From an endosymbiont of Bathymodiolus septemdierum str. Myojin knoll (lineage in GTDB: Bacteria > Pseudomonadota > Gammaproteobacteria > PS1 > Pseudothioglobaceae): 64,000 bases of DNA. The notes under the pieces were generated by a model. It did not search any database. It worked only from the letters and a program-made list of their open reading frames with translations, and had not been told where the DNA came from. The stretch spans positions 1,054,001 through 1,118,000 of the forward strand of contig NZ_AP013042.1 of NCBI RefSeq assembly GCF_001547755.1. The letters are read 5' to 3'. This document shows positions 63,979-64,000 of the stretch, one piece after another. Each line of letters begins with the position of its first letter. Positions within the stretch are counted from its first letter, which is position 1. The position numbers were made by a program, and so were the translations under genes.

Positions 63979-64000
63979 TATTTGTAATTGGTTGTTAAAT

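Overview
The window reads as a chromosomal segment of an AT-rich gammaproteobacterium. Gene content and neighbourhoods (yqaA-nlpD, phoH-mnmA-hflD, xseA-ftsB-ispD-ispF-murC-murB-ddl-ftsQ, msrPQ, hemJ, a DUF3683-type FAD/Fe-S oxidoreductase, SoxW-like thioredoxins, Sco1/PCu(A)C copper proteins) resemble sulfur-oxidising Thioglobaceae (SUP05 group), including mussel and clam gill symbionts. That placement is inference from recognised protein families only. I see no rRNA or tRNA gene.

Layout. 1-3.4 kb: yqaA (cut by the window edge), an NlpD-like LytM lipoprotein, an MscS channel and miaB. 3.4-6.7 kb: a copper-delivery operon on the minus strand, followed by a scrambled stretch made of palindromic repeats, the 3' end of a type I restriction gene (hsdR), the 3' end of an IS5-family element and a 158-bp direct duplication of the copper-chaperone promoter/signal-peptide region. 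6.7-10.1 kb: phoH, mnmA, hflD, rpsT and an Smr gene. 10.1-18.3 kb: a MITE-like element, then a tightly overlapping operon from xseA to ftsQ; the division/wall cluster stops there, and murD lies alone at 29 kb. 18.3-22.8 kb: membrane protein, MltD, BolA, a ferredoxin-type reductase and miaA.

22.9-29.1 kb holds a type II-C CRISPR-Cas locus: a 3-repeat array, cas2, cas1, an IS256-family insertion with perfect ends and an 8-bp target duplication, cas9 with all nuclease residues present, and a previously unmarked tracrRNA gene divergent from cas9. The repeats end in an extended -10 promoter motif. The IS splits cas9 from cas1-cas2 at a one-nucleotide gap without damaging either frame.

29-43 kb: murD, yccA-like, rppH, hom-thrC, a two-gene ATPase + TOPRIM-like (DUF4276) module that looks like a split OLD-type defence system threaded between thrC and cysM, then an EamA transporter, a ClC antiporter, hemJ and a 1227-residue FAD/Fe-S oxidoreductase. 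43-56.4 kb: a GGCT-like gene, an M16 protease pair, msrQ-msrP, ftsY, an AlkC-like DNA repair gene, a thioredoxin-TolC-adaptor operon, hemC, a second small thioredoxin, argH and fmt. 56.5-63.8 kb is one gene for a 2416-residue cadherin-repeat autotransporter containing a ~1.7-kb internal tandem duplication.

Small repeats recur: a 162-bp element before xseA and a 30-bp remnant after ftsY share ends, and a perfect 74-bp element with a 5-bp target duplication sits directly upstream of msrP. Together with the IS256 copy, the IS5 fragment and the hsdR remnant they show repeated mobile-element activity in an otherwise housekeeping region.
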